DNA from: Chitinivibrio sp051745065
GTDB lineage: Bacteria; Fibrobacterota; Chitinivibrionia; Chitinivibrionales; Chitinivibrionaceae
Length of the DNA: 26,331 nt
Reading direction: 5' to 3'
Assembly (NCBI GenBank): GCA_051745065.1
Contig: JBNJDQ010000018.1
Coordinates: 1-26,331, forward strand
This document shows, piece by piece, positions 1 through 7,871 of the stretch. A program made the translations under genes and the position numbers. Position 1 is the first letter of the stretch. The number at the start of each line of letters is the position of its first letter. The notes below the pieces were generated by a model. That model saw only the letters and a program-made list of their open reading frames with translations, made no database searches and was not told where the DNA came from.

Positions 1-183
1 CACCGGACAGCCGTCATTATCCCGGGGACCTACCTCGTTGGGGCAGTTATCAAGAGAATCGGGAATACCGTCACCGTCGTTATCGTAATCCGGACAGCCA
101 TCCTGGTCCTCAAAGCCATCAAAATCCTCCGGATCTCGGGGACAACGGTCATCATCATCCAGCAGGCCGTCACCGTCAGTATC
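1..183 (-). repeat. Thrombospondin type-3 calcium-binding repeats (protein-level)
   Basis: Two and a half degenerate repeats of the form DxDGDGxxDxxDxCP, separated by D-x-DGCP segments, are encoded here on the minus strand (protein residues about 363-423). Asp clusters bind calcium in this family, and the repeats form a stiff linker between a barrel and a periplasmic domain. The DNA repeats are imperfect and follow the protein pattern. Confidence 0.8.
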
Positions 184-1269
184 CTGAGGGATAACGGAAC
201 CGTTCCACCCGATTGAAGCAGTAAACTTCACCTTGGGCTCAACGGCTGTCTCCATCCAGATCTCATCAACTGAATCTTTGCCGGATTCACGGGCCAGCAT
301 GTATTCATCCTCGCTGCGGGCAACACTGATCTGTGCGCCGGCACCAAAATTGAACCCGCCGGGTACCAGAAAGGTGATCCCCGGAGACAGGCGCATGGGG
401 TCGTTGAGAGGACCAAGACTGATTACACTGTCTTCACCGATGCCGGGAATCGCAAGTTTGCGCTCACGAAGCTCAATAGCAGAGAAAGAGGGCTCTGCGC
501 TGTAGTCAAGAAAGATGGAAAACCACTCCCGGGGGCGTACATCAATCCCGGCATTCAGCAGAAAGTTATGATTGATATCGGGATTGGTATTCCAGCGCAG
601 ACCGTAGTTAAAATGAAAGAGAACGGGGAACTCGTCAATGATCTCCCTGAAATCCCACGTCCAGAGCATCTTCATATCAACTTCGGGTTTTCCGTCTTCG
701 TTTCCGTAGTACAGAGTGGTATCACTCATCAGATAATAGTTGTGCTTGGGAATACGGCCGGGATTATTTTCACCCATGGGAACAGTTACCGCACCGTAAT
801 AGGCCATGCGGAAGAACTCGTTATGCTTGTACGGCGGATACTGAAATTTCATGGAAACTTCCATATCCCCCGCGCCACCGTAGGGAGTATTACTTGTAAT
901 TCCGGCAGCGCGAATGTCGCTCATTTTGTCCAGATACACCGGCAGCATTACCGCAAGGTCCAGATAATCCGTAAATCCGTACCCAACGGAGACATTAAAG
1001 GTTCCGGCGTTAATATCAGGAACAGAGTTGTGCTCTGTTGGCCCAGCGTCATCAATACTGATAACACGCTTTATAAAGTCTTCGTGGGTCGTGTAGGAGC
1101 CCCATACATTGGCCTGAAGACCGCCGCGTTTGAGGGTCTTGGCTGAATGCGTATGCCACAGCCCCACCTGACCATACCGATTGATCACCTTCACATCATC
1201 ACGCACCGCGTGCCCTGCTGTCGCCAGCACCAGCACCAAAAACAAACAGGCTCTACTGAACTTTCCCAT
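1..1269 (-). CDS. Outer-membrane beta-barrel protein with thrombospondin type-3 repeats (OmpA-type), 3' end outside window
   Basis: The minus-strand frame is open from the ATG at 1269 to the window edge, giving 423 visible residues. The start is supported by CAGGAG about 5 bases upstream. The N-terminus is a signal peptide: a short basic start, the hydrophobic run ACLFLVLVLATAG, then a likely cleavage near residue 20. Residues about 25-360 alternate polar and aromatic residues, as in an outer-membrane beta-barrel (for example VSVGYGFTDYLDLAVMLPVY and the strand-like WFSIFLDYSAEPSF). From residue 363 onward come Asp-rich calcium-binding thrombospondin type-3 repeats with paired Cys (DTDGDGLLDDDDRCP, DNDGDGIPDSLDNCP). 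In known proteins this order usually ends with an OmpA peptidoglycan-binding domain; that part would lie beyond position 1 and is inferred. Likely role: cell-envelope structure or a porin-like outer-membrane protein. Confidence 0.85.
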   Translation of the reverse strand, partial: MGKFSRACLFLVLVLATAGHAVRDDVKVINRYGQVGLWHTHSAKTLKRGGLQANVWGSYTTHEDFIKRVISIDDAGPTEHNSVPDINAGTFNVSVGYGFTDYLDLAVMLPVYLDKMSDIRAAGITSNTPYGGAGDMEVSMKFQYPPYKHNEFFRMAYYGAVTVPMGENNPGRIPKHNYYLMSDTTLYYGNEDGKPEVDMKMLWTWDFREIIDEFPVLFHFNYGLRWNTNPDINHNFLLNAGIDVRPREWFSIFLDYSAEPSFSAIELRERKLAIPGIGEDSVISLGPLNDPMRLSPGITFLVPGGFNFGAGAQISVARSEDEYMLARESGKDSVDEIWMETAVEPKVKFTASIGWNGSVIPQDTDGDGLLDDDDRCPRDPEDFDGFEDQDGCPDYDNDGDGIPDSLDNCPNEVGPRDNDGCPV

Positions 1270-1448
1270 AAAAACTCCTGAAATCATTTGATATTTACAA
1301 CGTTAATGATAAAATATAATTCCTTTGGTTTGTTTTCTCCATTTTTTGTTGTTTTTTTTAAAAAGCAATTACTTTCTTTTTTTTGCGCAACCATCTGCAA
1401 AATAATTACAAAGTTGCATTGCAGAGAGAAAAGGGGCTGAACAATTAT
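1270..1448. other. AT-rich intergenic region between mgtE and the outer-membrane protein gene
   Basis: This 179-base stretch is the longest gene-free region in the window. It contains long T and A runs at about 1346-1384 that read as A-tracts upstream of the minus-strand outer-membrane gene. It also holds a -10-like hexamer for that gene and a 7-bp inverted repeat (1394-1400 with 1419-1425). No tRNA, small gene or convincing intrinsic terminator for mgtE was seen. Confidence 0.6.
1313..1318 (-). promoter_or_regulatory. Possible -10 element for the outer-membrane protein gene
   Basis: Read on the minus strand this is TATATT, 44 bases upstream of the ATG at 1269. Poly-A/T tracts lie behind it and could act as UP elements. 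There is no good -35 hexamer at 16-18 bases, so the call is weak. Confidence 0.25.
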
Positions 1449-2801
1449 TCATATTACAGTCATAGCAATAGAGAAGTAAATAAAGAGGCCGATCGTATCG
1501 GTCAGGGTGGTAATCAGCGGCCCACTTGCAACAGCGGGGTCAACCTTGAGTCGGGAGAGGAGAAAGGGCAGAACCGCCCCCATCATGTTTCCCGTAATCA
1601 CAATAGCCACCATGGAAATTGCAACAACGTAGAACACCTTTGCAGAAAAACCGGAATAAAACAAACTGATACCTCCGCCAACAAGCCCCAGAACAACCCC
1701 GAGAAGGAGGCTGACACGAAGTTCCTTAAAAACCGTTTCATACACTTCTTCCAGAACAAGGTCTCCCGTAACAAGAGCACGAATAACAAGGGTCGCCGCC
1801 TGATTCCCGGCATTACCGCCGGCACCGATGAGCAGAGGCACAAAGGCAAAAAGGATTGAGAGCTCCGCCAGTTTATCATCAAAGCCCGCCACAACAGAGG
1901 AGGAAAAAATATTAAGAACAACAAGGCCAACCAACCAGGAAATACGCTTGGAAAAAAGAGAAATAACACCGATGCTGTGATATTTTTCTTTCAGGGGCGA
2001 AACCGATGCAGCAATCTGAATATCCTCGGTCACCTCTTCCTCGGCAACATCCATCACGTCATCAAAGGAGACAATCCCCACCAGTTCTCGGTCGGAATCC
2101 ACCACAGGGAGATAGGCCAGATCGTACTTACGCATGGCATGAACCGCCTCCTCCCGATCGCTGTAGCAGGAAAGATAGACATTATACTCACCGGTAATCA
2201 GATTTTTAATCTGCTCATCATCCCGGGCAAGAATGAGCGTACGCAGGCGAATATTGCCCTCAAGAAGCCCTTTTCGATCAACCACATAGACCAGGTTTAC
2301 CGTCTCCGAATCACGGCCGTAATACTTGACATGCTCCATGGCCCTTCTGACAGTCCATTCGGATTTAATCTTGACATAATCCGGTGTCATCAGACGTCCA
2401 ACGGACTCCTCCGGGTATCCGAGAAGCTCCCGGGTTTCACGAAGATCCTCCCGGGACAGCAGAGACATCATGCGCCGGTTCACCCGGGAGGGAAGCTCGC
2501 TGAAAAGAGCGGTCCGATCATCCGGAGAAAGAAGGCGCAGAATATTGCGTGTCTCAAAGGAGGTAAACTGACGCAGAAAACGATTCTGCTCCTCCCGGTC
2601 CATAAGGGCAAAAAGCTCTGCGGAACGCTCTTTTTCAAGTGTCCGAAAAAGGATGATCTGATACTCTTCCGAAAGAAGGCGCAGCAAATCGTATATCTCC
2701 GCAACGGGGCGGGACTTCAAAAGGGTTTTGAGGGTATCCCAGTCCCGCGCACCGATTAAACGGTCAATTTCTTCCGGAAGAAGCATATCATTCTGTGCCA
2801 T
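1449..2801 (-). CDS. mgtE: Magnesium transporter MgtE
   Basis: This is a 450-residue homodimeric Mg2+ channel of the inner membrane, of normal family length. Domain order: a cytosolic helical MgtE N domain (about 10-130), two CBS domains (about 140-265) that sense intracellular Mg2+ and close the pore, then the transmembrane pore domain (about 280-450) with five expected helices. Family hallmarks visible are LLIGAGGNAGNQAATLVIRA in the second pore helix and ITGNMMGAVLPF with TTLTDTIGLFIYF in the last helices. D435 in the latter corresponds to the pore Mg2+-binding Asp of Thermus MgtE. The ATG at 2801 is preceded by a G-rich ribosome-binding site (AGGGGGC). The gene is divergent from the small gene at 2871 and lies upstream of the outer-membrane gene on the same strand, 179 bases apart. 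No M-box riboswitch fits in the short leader. Confidence 0.95.
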   Translation of the reverse strand: MAQNDMLLPEEIDRLIGARDWDTLKTLLKSRPVAEIYDLLRLLSEEYQIILFRTLEKERSAELFALMDREEQNRFLRQFTSFETRNILRLLSPDDRTALFSELPSRVNRRMMSLLSREDLRETRELLGYPEESVGRLMTPDYVKIKSEWTVRRAMEHVKYYGRDSETVNLVYVVDRKGLLEGNIRLRTLILARDDEQIKNLITGEYNVYLSCYSDREEAVHAMRKYDLAYLPVVDSDRELVGIVSFDDVMDVAEEEVTEDIQIAASVSPLKEKYHSIGVISLFSKRISWLVGLVVLNIFSSSVVAGFDDKLAELSILFAFVPLLIGAGGNAGNQAATLVIRALVTGDLVLEEVYETVFKELRVSLLLGVVLGLVGGGISLFYSGFSAKVFYVVAISMVAIVITGNMMGAVLPFLLSRLKVDPAVASGPLITTLTDTIGLFIYFSIAMTVI

Positions 2802-2825
2802 TTTGCCCCCTGTTCAGTAAGGCAT

Positions 2826-2854
2826 AAAATATCTTATTGATGGAGATAATTAAA
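2826..2854 (-). promoter_or_regulatory. Possible mgtE promoter
   Basis: On the minus strand TTTAAT and TATTTT are separated by 17 bases, ending 25 bases before the mgtE start codon. Both hexamers are imperfect matches to the sigma-70 consensus. The region also separates two divergent genes, so some promoter must lie here. Confidence 0.25.
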
Positions 2855-2870
2855 GCGGAAAACCCAGGAT

Positions 2871-3527
2871 ATGAAAAAAGGAATACGAATATCCCCGGCC
2901 GCCCATAAAGCGCGACTCTATTTCCTTATACTCATCACCCCACTTATCAGCTGGTACGCACACCAGCAGTACACGAACCCGGCAAAGAAACATCCTGAAA
3001 TACGGCTTATTAAAAAAAGCGGCACCGCATTCATCCACGGGTATCATGCAACCAGCTTCAGTACCTCGGACCATGTCTACATAGCCCTCGACTCCGTTTC
3101 AGCTTCGCCCCGGAAGGAGGGACTCCTGATACTGCCCTTTCCCGATGACAGCCTGACAATACTCCATCCCTCAGGGGTACAGGAACAGGTAAATCAGATC
3201 ACAACGCCGACGGTATCCGTCATGCACCGGGGCCCGTTTATCACCGTAACCGGTGGACGATACTGCATAACGGCGGCTCAATCAGCTTCAGGGCGGGGGG
3301 GTTTTGTAAATTCGCCGGATATTCTCATTATGCGATCCTCCGTAACTGCAGGGCAGATACAGACAATACGAAACCGCCTTGCGCCGCGCCTGACTCTGCT
3401 GCTGCAAAACGGGGACACCGCAGGGCTGCCGGAGGCGGCAAATATCATTGCGGCAAAGGATGCCTGGAAGGAAATCAGATTTTCACAGGAACGGTACGGT
3501 GCTATCCGCATTCAAAAAAACAAATAA
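2871..3527 (+). CDS. Membrane-anchored protein resembling the C-terminal tail of ComEC (degenerate)
   Basis: This 218-residue protein has a basic N-terminus and one hydrophobic segment (residues about 16-29, ARLYFLILITPLISWYA), so it is probably an anchored or exported protein. I cannot assign a function firmly. The pattern of the rest recalls the region after the last membrane helix of ComEC/Rec2 DNA-uptake proteins: SLTILHPSG (94-102), a strand pair TPTVSVMHRGPFITVTGG (112-129), NSPDILIMRSSVT (147-159), and a final GAIRI (210-214) at the position of the terminal strand of the metallo-beta-lactamase-like domain. None of the metal-binding HxHxDH ligands is present. It may be an independent inactive domain, a remnant of a comEC gene, or unrelated. 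The ribosome-binding site is weak (CCAGG). It is divergent from mgtE and followed by a terminator-like hairpin before rimP. Confidence 0.7.
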   Translation: MKKGIRISPAAHKARLYFLILITPLISWYAHQQYTNPAKKHPEIRLIKKSGTAFIHGYHATSFSTSDHVYIALDSVSASPRKEGLLILPFPDDSLTILHPSGVQEQVNQITTPTVSVMHRGPFITVTGGRYCITAAQSASGRGGFVNSPDILIMRSSVTAGQIQTIRNRLAPRLTLLLQNGDTAGLPEAANIIAAKDAWKEIRFSQERYGAIRIQKNK

Positions 3528-3575
3528 AGAGATGTACACTAAAATCCGCCATTTATTATTTTACAGGTTGAAAAG

Positions 3576-3600
3576 TCGGGCAATTTGTCCGATTTTCTTT
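3576..3600 (+). terminator. Intrinsic terminator-like hairpin just upstream of rimP
   Basis: TCGGGCA (3576-3582) pairs with TGTCCGA (3586-3592) around an ATT loop, with one G-U pair. TTTTCTTT follows (3593-3600). An A-run precedes the stem, so it could also act on the opposite strand. It ends only 19 bases before the rimP ATG. It may therefore terminate the upstream gene, or act as an attenuator inside the rimP-nusA leader if the operon promoter lies upstream of it. Confidence 0.65.
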
Positions 3601-3619
3601 ATATTAAGCAGGATTTTCT

Positions 3620-4069
3620 ATGAAACTGAAACCGGAAACAGAAAAATCCATCGAAGAGATTGTCCAGAATGCAGGGCATGAAGTTGTGGAAATTAAATAT
3701 TTCTCCGCCGGCGGCAGGCGAACCCTGCGCATACTTGCCGATGGAGAGACGGGAATAACCCTGGACAGTTGCGCAGCAATAAGCCGCACCGTCTCAGAAT
3801 ACCTGGACGAGCAGGACTTCGGTACAACCGCTTACACCCTTGAGGTATCATCCCCCGGAGTTGACCGTCCTCTGACATCGGAGAAAGACTTTCGTCGGGT
3901 CATAGGCAAAGAAGTTCGGATACGCCTGCGCACGTACGCTAAAAAAAGCGAATCCCGCATTAAGGGAATTCTGGAAGATATTACGGAAAATCAAATTACA
4001 GTAAAGACTGCCCGGGGCAGCATACAGGTGGAACTGAATAATATACTGAGCGGTAAACTCGAAATATAG
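3620..4069 (+). CDS. rimP: Ribosome maturation factor RimP
   Basis: This 149-residue cytosolic protein is needed for maturation of the 30S subunit. It has the two-domain RimP layout: an N-terminal alpha/beta domain (about 1-80) and a C-terminal SH3-like barrel (about 85-149). The family signature YTLEVSSPGVDRPL at about residues 74-87 is intact, and IKGILEDITENQITV is typical of the barrel. AGGA lies 6-9 bases before the ATG. It is the first gene of the classic rimP-nusA-infB-rbfA-truB order, 35 bases upstream of nusA. The leader contains the hairpin at 3576-3600, which may matter because NusA, a transcription-termination factor, is encoded next. Confidence 0.95.
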   Translation: MKLKPETEKSIEEIVQNAGHEVVEIKYFSAGGRRTLRILADGETGITLDSCAAISRTVSEYLDEQDFGTTAYTLEVSSPGVDRPLTSEKDFRRVIGKEVRIRLRTYAKKSESRIKGILEDITENQITVKTARGSIQVELNNILSGKLEI

Positions 4070-4104
4070 CATCTCTTTCAACAAGAGATATAAGGTGAGG
4101 CGAA

Positions 4105-5361
4105 ATGGCACGAAAAAGAAAATTCAAGATGAACGGTACAGATATTGTCGAAGGTCTGATGGCCATCACAAAAGAGCGCAGCATCAGCTGGGAACTTGCG
4201 GTAAACTCCCTGAAGGAAGCCCTTTCCCAGGCGGCTCGCAAGGGCATTAAAAACGCCCCGGCCGTCGGTGTGGAGATAGACCGCGATACAGGCGACATTT
4301 CAGCATACACGTATCAGCGTGTTGTTGCCGATGAGGACCTGGAAGACATTTATCAGGAGATTCCCCTCAGCGAAGCACGGGAAGATGTGGACGAAGAGCT
4401 GGAAGTCGGTGATGAAGTCGTCTTTGAAGAAGCCCTTGACATATCGGAATTTGGCAGAACTGCCGTACAGATTGCCAAGCAGATAATAATTCAGCGCATT
4501 CGCGAACATGAACGGACAAAAATCTTCAATGACTTTTCCGATCGTATCGGTGATATGGTGACCGGCAAAATCCGCCAGATTGAACGGGGTAACATTATTG
4601 TTGATCTGGGACGGACAGAGGCATTACTCCCCAAGAGCCACCAGATCCGGGGAGAGAAGTTTCACCAGGGCGGTACAGTCAAAGGGGTGATTATCGATGT
4701 AAAAGATAATGCCAAGGGCGCCCAGGTAATTATTTCGCGGACCAGTGAAATGTTTCTTGAACGCCTTTTTGAAATTGAAGTTCCGGAAATATTTGAAGGA
4801 ATTATCAAAATCACCAAAATCTGCCGGGCTCCGGGCTACCGCGCCAAGATTGCCGTACATACCGATGATGACCGGGTTGATCCGGTCGGTGCCTGTGTCG
4901 GTATGCGCGGAAACCGTATCCGGTCCATCGTCCGTGAGGTCGGGAGTGAACGCATGGATATCATGACATGGACTGACGAAATTTCTATTCTTGCCCGCCG
5001 GGCGCTGGCTTCCGTGGACATCAACAGGGTTATCCCCGTGGGACCACAGAAAATTATTATCATTGTTGATGACGAGGACCTGTCCCGGGCCATCGGCAAA
5101 GAGTGGAAAAATCTGAAACTCACCTCAGAGTTCATCGGCTATGATATTGATATTTACGGTGAAGACCAGTTTGACGACCTTTCCGAGGAGGAACGTGCCC
5201 GAATTCTCACCTACGATGAAACGACGGAAACCGTAGATGATGTGGAAGACATTATTTACGATGAAGAGATTGGCGAGGATGATCCTCACGCCATAGGAAC
5301 TGAGGAGAACAGCGACGAGGACGAAAACTCAGCTGCTGAAGAAGAGGAGCGTCTCAGCTGA
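4105..5361 (+). CDS. nusA: Transcription termination/antitermination factor NusA
   Basis: NusA binds RNA polymerase and nascent RNA and modulates pausing, intrinsic termination and antitermination. This 418-residue form has an N-terminal polymerase-binding domain (about 1-130), an S1 domain (about 135-200, with GKIRQIERGNIIVDLG), KH1 (about 230-300) and KH2 (about 305-365), then an acidic tail of about 55 residues. There are no E. coli-type AR repeats. KH1 keeps its GXXG loop (G266-M-R-G269). KH2 does not: the expected AIGxxGQN reads AIGKEWKN, with W334 in place of the second glycine (G331-K-E-W334). The DNA there is unambiguous. GGTGAGG precedes the ATG. It sits between rimP and infB; the ylxR gene often present between nusA and infB is absent. 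Confidence 0.96.
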   Translation: MARKRKFKMNGTDIVEGLMAITKERSISWELAVNSLKEALSQAARKGIKNAPAVGVEIDRDTGDISAYTYQRVVADEDLEDIYQEIPLSEAREDVDEELEVGDEVVFEEALDISEFGRTAVQIAKQIIIQRIREHERTKIFNDFSDRIGDMVTGKIRQIERGNIIVDLGRTEALLPKSHQIRGEKFHQGGTVKGVIIDVKDNAKGAQVIISRTSEMFLERLFEIEVPEIFEGIIKITKICRAPGYRAKIAVHTDDDRVDPVGACVGMRGNRIRSIVREVGSERMDIMTWTDEISILARRALASVDINRVIPVGPQKIIIIVDDEDLSRAIGKEWKNLKLTSEFIGYDIDIYGEDQFDDLSEEERARILTYDETTETVDDVEDIIYDEEIGEDDPHAIGTEENSDEDENSAAEEEERLS

Positions 5362-5426
5362 ATACATCGGTACTCCGAACAGCTGAAACCGACCGAACGA
5401 ATCTATATGTGAATTGAAAGGTTATT

Positions 5427-7850
5427 ATGTCAAAAATCAGAGTTTCATCTCTTGCTAAAGATTTAAAAATATCAAGCGATGCCCTTGTTCAAATACTTAA
5501 GTCCATTGGGGTTCCGGCGAAATCCCACAGCAGTACTGTTGATGAAAGTGTCAAAAAAGATGTCGAAGAAAAGATCAACAGCGAACGCGCTGCAATAAAA
5601 AAGAAATACGCCAAAAGCAAAGAACGGCTGAAAAGCCGCCGCAGAAGCAGGCGGGCCGTGGGTAAAAAGCGCGAAGAACGCACCGCAGCAAAATCCGGTG
5701 CAGATACAGCAGCAGCCGGTACTGCCAATGACCGCACAGGCGGACGTAAAGATACTGCTGCCAAAACCGGCAGTGACACCCGCAAGGATCCGCGCGGTAA
5801 ACGTCCCGCTCCGGGCCGGGGAAGAAAACCCGAGGACAGTCGTCCGCCGGCGGGAGTAAAATCACCGGCTCCCGGTGATATGCCCGTGTCAGACATTCCA
5901 CCGAAGGAAGATACGCGCAAGAAGAAGAAAAAGAAAAAGGATAAGAAAAAGGGCGGCACAAAAAAGACGCCGAATTTTTCTGAAAAGGATCTGCAGGTCA
6001 ATATCAAAAAGACCATGGCAAAGATCGGCTCCGGTTCTTCGCGCAAAAAGTATCGGAAACGCAAAAAGGATGAAGCGGAATCCACGGAAACAGAAAATAT
6101 TCTGCACGTCAGTGAGTTTATTTCCATCAGCGAATTTGCAAACATGATCAACGTAAACCCCTCACAGGTCATTGCAAAATGTCTGGAGCTGGGCCTCTTT
6201 GTAACCATCAATCAGCGTATTGACTTTGAGACGATCCAGCTTCTCGCAGAGGAATGGGGATACGAAGCAAAACTGATGGATGAATTTGCCGATGTGATTG
6301 AAGAGGAAGAGGAAGAAGAACAGCTTCCGGAAGTTCACAGAGCGCCCGTTGTTACGGTTATGGGCCACGTGGACCACGGTAAAACGTCCCTCCTTGACTA
6401 TATTCGCAAAACCAACGTCACCTCCGGTGAGTCCGGCGGGATTACGCAGCATATCGCAGCATACGAGGTTCCAACCCCCAAGGGGAACGTTACATTTCTG
6501 GATACTCCCGGTCACGAAGCTTTTGCAGCCATGCGTGCCCGCGGCTCGCAGATTACCGACGTTGCCGTTATCATAATTGCGGCGGATTCGGCAGTTATGC
6601 CCCAGACAAAAGAAGCCATCGACCATTCCCGGGCAGCGGATGTTCCCCTTGTAATTGCAATCAATAAGGTTGACCTTCCCACGGCGAATGTTGACAGGAT
6701 TAAATCGGAGCTTGCAGCCTACGACGTTCTCGTGGAAGACTACGGTGGTCAGGTTTCCTGTGTTGAAATCTCGGCAAAAACCGGGCTTGGCGTCGATAAC
6801 CTTCTCGAACTGCTTGCCCTTGAAAGCGAAATGCTTGAATTGAAAGCTCCTGAAGAAGGATTCGCACGGGGGGTTGTTATTGAGTCTGAGCTCGATAAAG
6901 GCCGCGGTGCCATTGCGACGGTTCTTGTGCAAAAAGGCATCCTGACCAAAGGAGCACCTTTTGTAACGGGTAATCACAGCGGCCGTGTACGCGAACTCCT
7001 TGATGATCACGGTAATAAAGTTGACAAAGCACGCCCCTCTCAGCCGGTTATCGTTCTCGGCATGTCCGGAACGCCCCAGGCCGGTGACTCTTTTCGGGTA
7101 ACAGAAAACGACAAAGAAGCCCGTGAAATCGCTCTGAAGAGACGCCTTGCCGAAAAGGAACGTGAAATGCGCTATCGCAATACCGTATCCCTGGACAACT
7201 TTTTCGATACCATTCAGGAAGGCAAAATCAAATCCTTGAATGTGATCGTCAAAGGTGATGTTGACGGATCGGTACAGGCGCTTTCCGCCTCTCTTGAAGA
7301 GCTCTCCACCGAAGAAATCAAGGTTAAGGTAATCCACAACGGTGTTGGCGGCGTGACCGAAGCGGATATCATGCTCGCCCAGGCCTCCCATGCAATTATC
7401 GTTGGCTTTCATATCAGCCCCAATCCCAAGATCAAGGACCATGCGAAACAGGCCGGCGTGGAGATCCGCAGCTACCCCGTCATCTACGAAGCAATTGACG
7501 ATGTCAAAAACGCGATGATCGGTATGCTCGCTCCCAAAATTGAGATTGAGGAACTTGGCCAGGTTGAAGTCAGGGAAGTCTTCAAGGTATCCAGAATCGG
7601 ACAGATTGCCGGATGCCATGTGGTGAGCGGTAAAGTTGTGCGCGACGCCCGGGTACGCCTGGTTCGTGACGATGTTATTGTTAAAGAAACGACTATCGAA
7701 TCCCTTCAGCGCGGCAAGGACAGGGTAAAAGAGGTTCAGGCGGGCTTCGACTGCGGGATTATTCTGAAGAATGTGACTCAGTACAAAGCCGGTGACCGAA
7801 TCGAAGCCTTTAAGGAGGTCGAGATTGAACGGACCAGCCTTGAGGAATAA
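5427..7850 (+). CDS. infB: Translation initiation factor IF-2
   Basis: This 807-residue GTPase places initiator fMet-tRNA on the 30S subunit and promotes subunit joining. An N-terminal IF2N helical module (1-50) is followed by a long Lys/Arg/Pro-rich linker (about 50-220) with a lysine block near residues 168-180. A second IF2N module (about 225-285, ISEFANMINVNPSQVIAKCLELGL) follows. The G domain begins near residue 300 with GHVDHGKT (313-320), DTPGHEAF (from 359), NKVD (413-416) and SAKTG. Domains II, III and IV follow, with VKGDVDGSVQAL marking domain III. All GTPase motifs are intact. GAAAGG stands before the ATG. The 65-base gap after nusA shows no other gene. The A-rich lysine tract has no frameshift consequence visible. 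Confidence 0.97.
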   Translation: MSKIRVSSLAKDLKISSDALVQILKSIGVPAKSHSSTVDESVKKDVEEKINSERAAIKKKYAKSKERLKSRRRSRRAVGKKREERTAAKSGADTAAAGTANDRTGGRKDTAAKTGSDTRKDPRGKRPAPGRGRKPEDSRPPAGVKSPAPGDMPVSDIPPKEDTRKKKKKKKDKKKGGTKKTPNFSEKDLQVNIKKTMAKIGSGSSRKKYRKRKKDEAESTETENILHVSEFISISEFANMINVNPSQVIAKCLELGLFVTINQRIDFETIQLLAEEWGYEAKLMDEFADVIEEEEEEEQLPEVHRAPVVTVMGHVDHGKTSLLDYIRKTNVTSGESGGITQHIAAYEVPTPKGNVTFLDTPGHEAFAAMRARGSQITDVAVIIIAADSAVMPQTKEAIDHSRAADVPLVIAINKVDLPTANVDRIKSELAAYDVLVEDYGGQVSCVEISAKTGLGVDNLLELLALESEMLELKAPEEGFARGVVIESELDKGRGAIATVLVQKGILTKGAPFVTGNHSGRVRELLDDHGNKVDKARPSQPVIVLGMSGTPQAGDSFRVTENDKEAREIALKRRLAEKEREMRYRNTVSLDNFFDTIQEGKIKSLNVIVKGDVDGSVQALSASLEELSTEEIKVKVIHNGVGGVTEADIMLAQASHAIIVGFHISPNPKIKDHAKQAGVEIRSYPVIYEAIDDVKNAMIGMLAPKIEIEELGQVEVREVFKVSRIGQIAGCHVVSGKVVRDARVRLVRDDVIVKETTIESLQRGKDRVKEVQAGFDCGIILKNVTQYKAGDRIEAFKEVEIERTSLEE

Positions 7851-7871
7851 TTTCCTGCGAAGGAGAATACT

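Noticed and set aside
1..183. Short repeats as a CRISPR or tandem DNA array
   Set aside because: The periodicity follows the TSP3 protein repeat and the DNA units are imperfect, without spacers.
568..1146. 192-codon plus-strand frame inside the outer-membrane gene
   Set aside because: The minus strand here encodes a continuous signal-peptide and beta-barrel protein; the plus frame is a shadow without a ribosome-binding site.
3568..3605. TTGAAA and TATATT as a rimP promoter
   Set aside because: The hexamers are 26 bases apart, far from the 16-18 expected, and the start point would fall on the ribosome-binding site.
5925..5970. A-rich lysine codons in infB as a possible programmed slippage site
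   Set aside because: The Lys codons are interrupted by G and no alternative frame continues usefully; IF-2 linkers are commonly lysine-rich.
5489..6211. 240-codon minus-strand frame rich in Phe and Ser
   Set aside because: It is the antisense image of the Lys/Arg-rich linker of IF-2.
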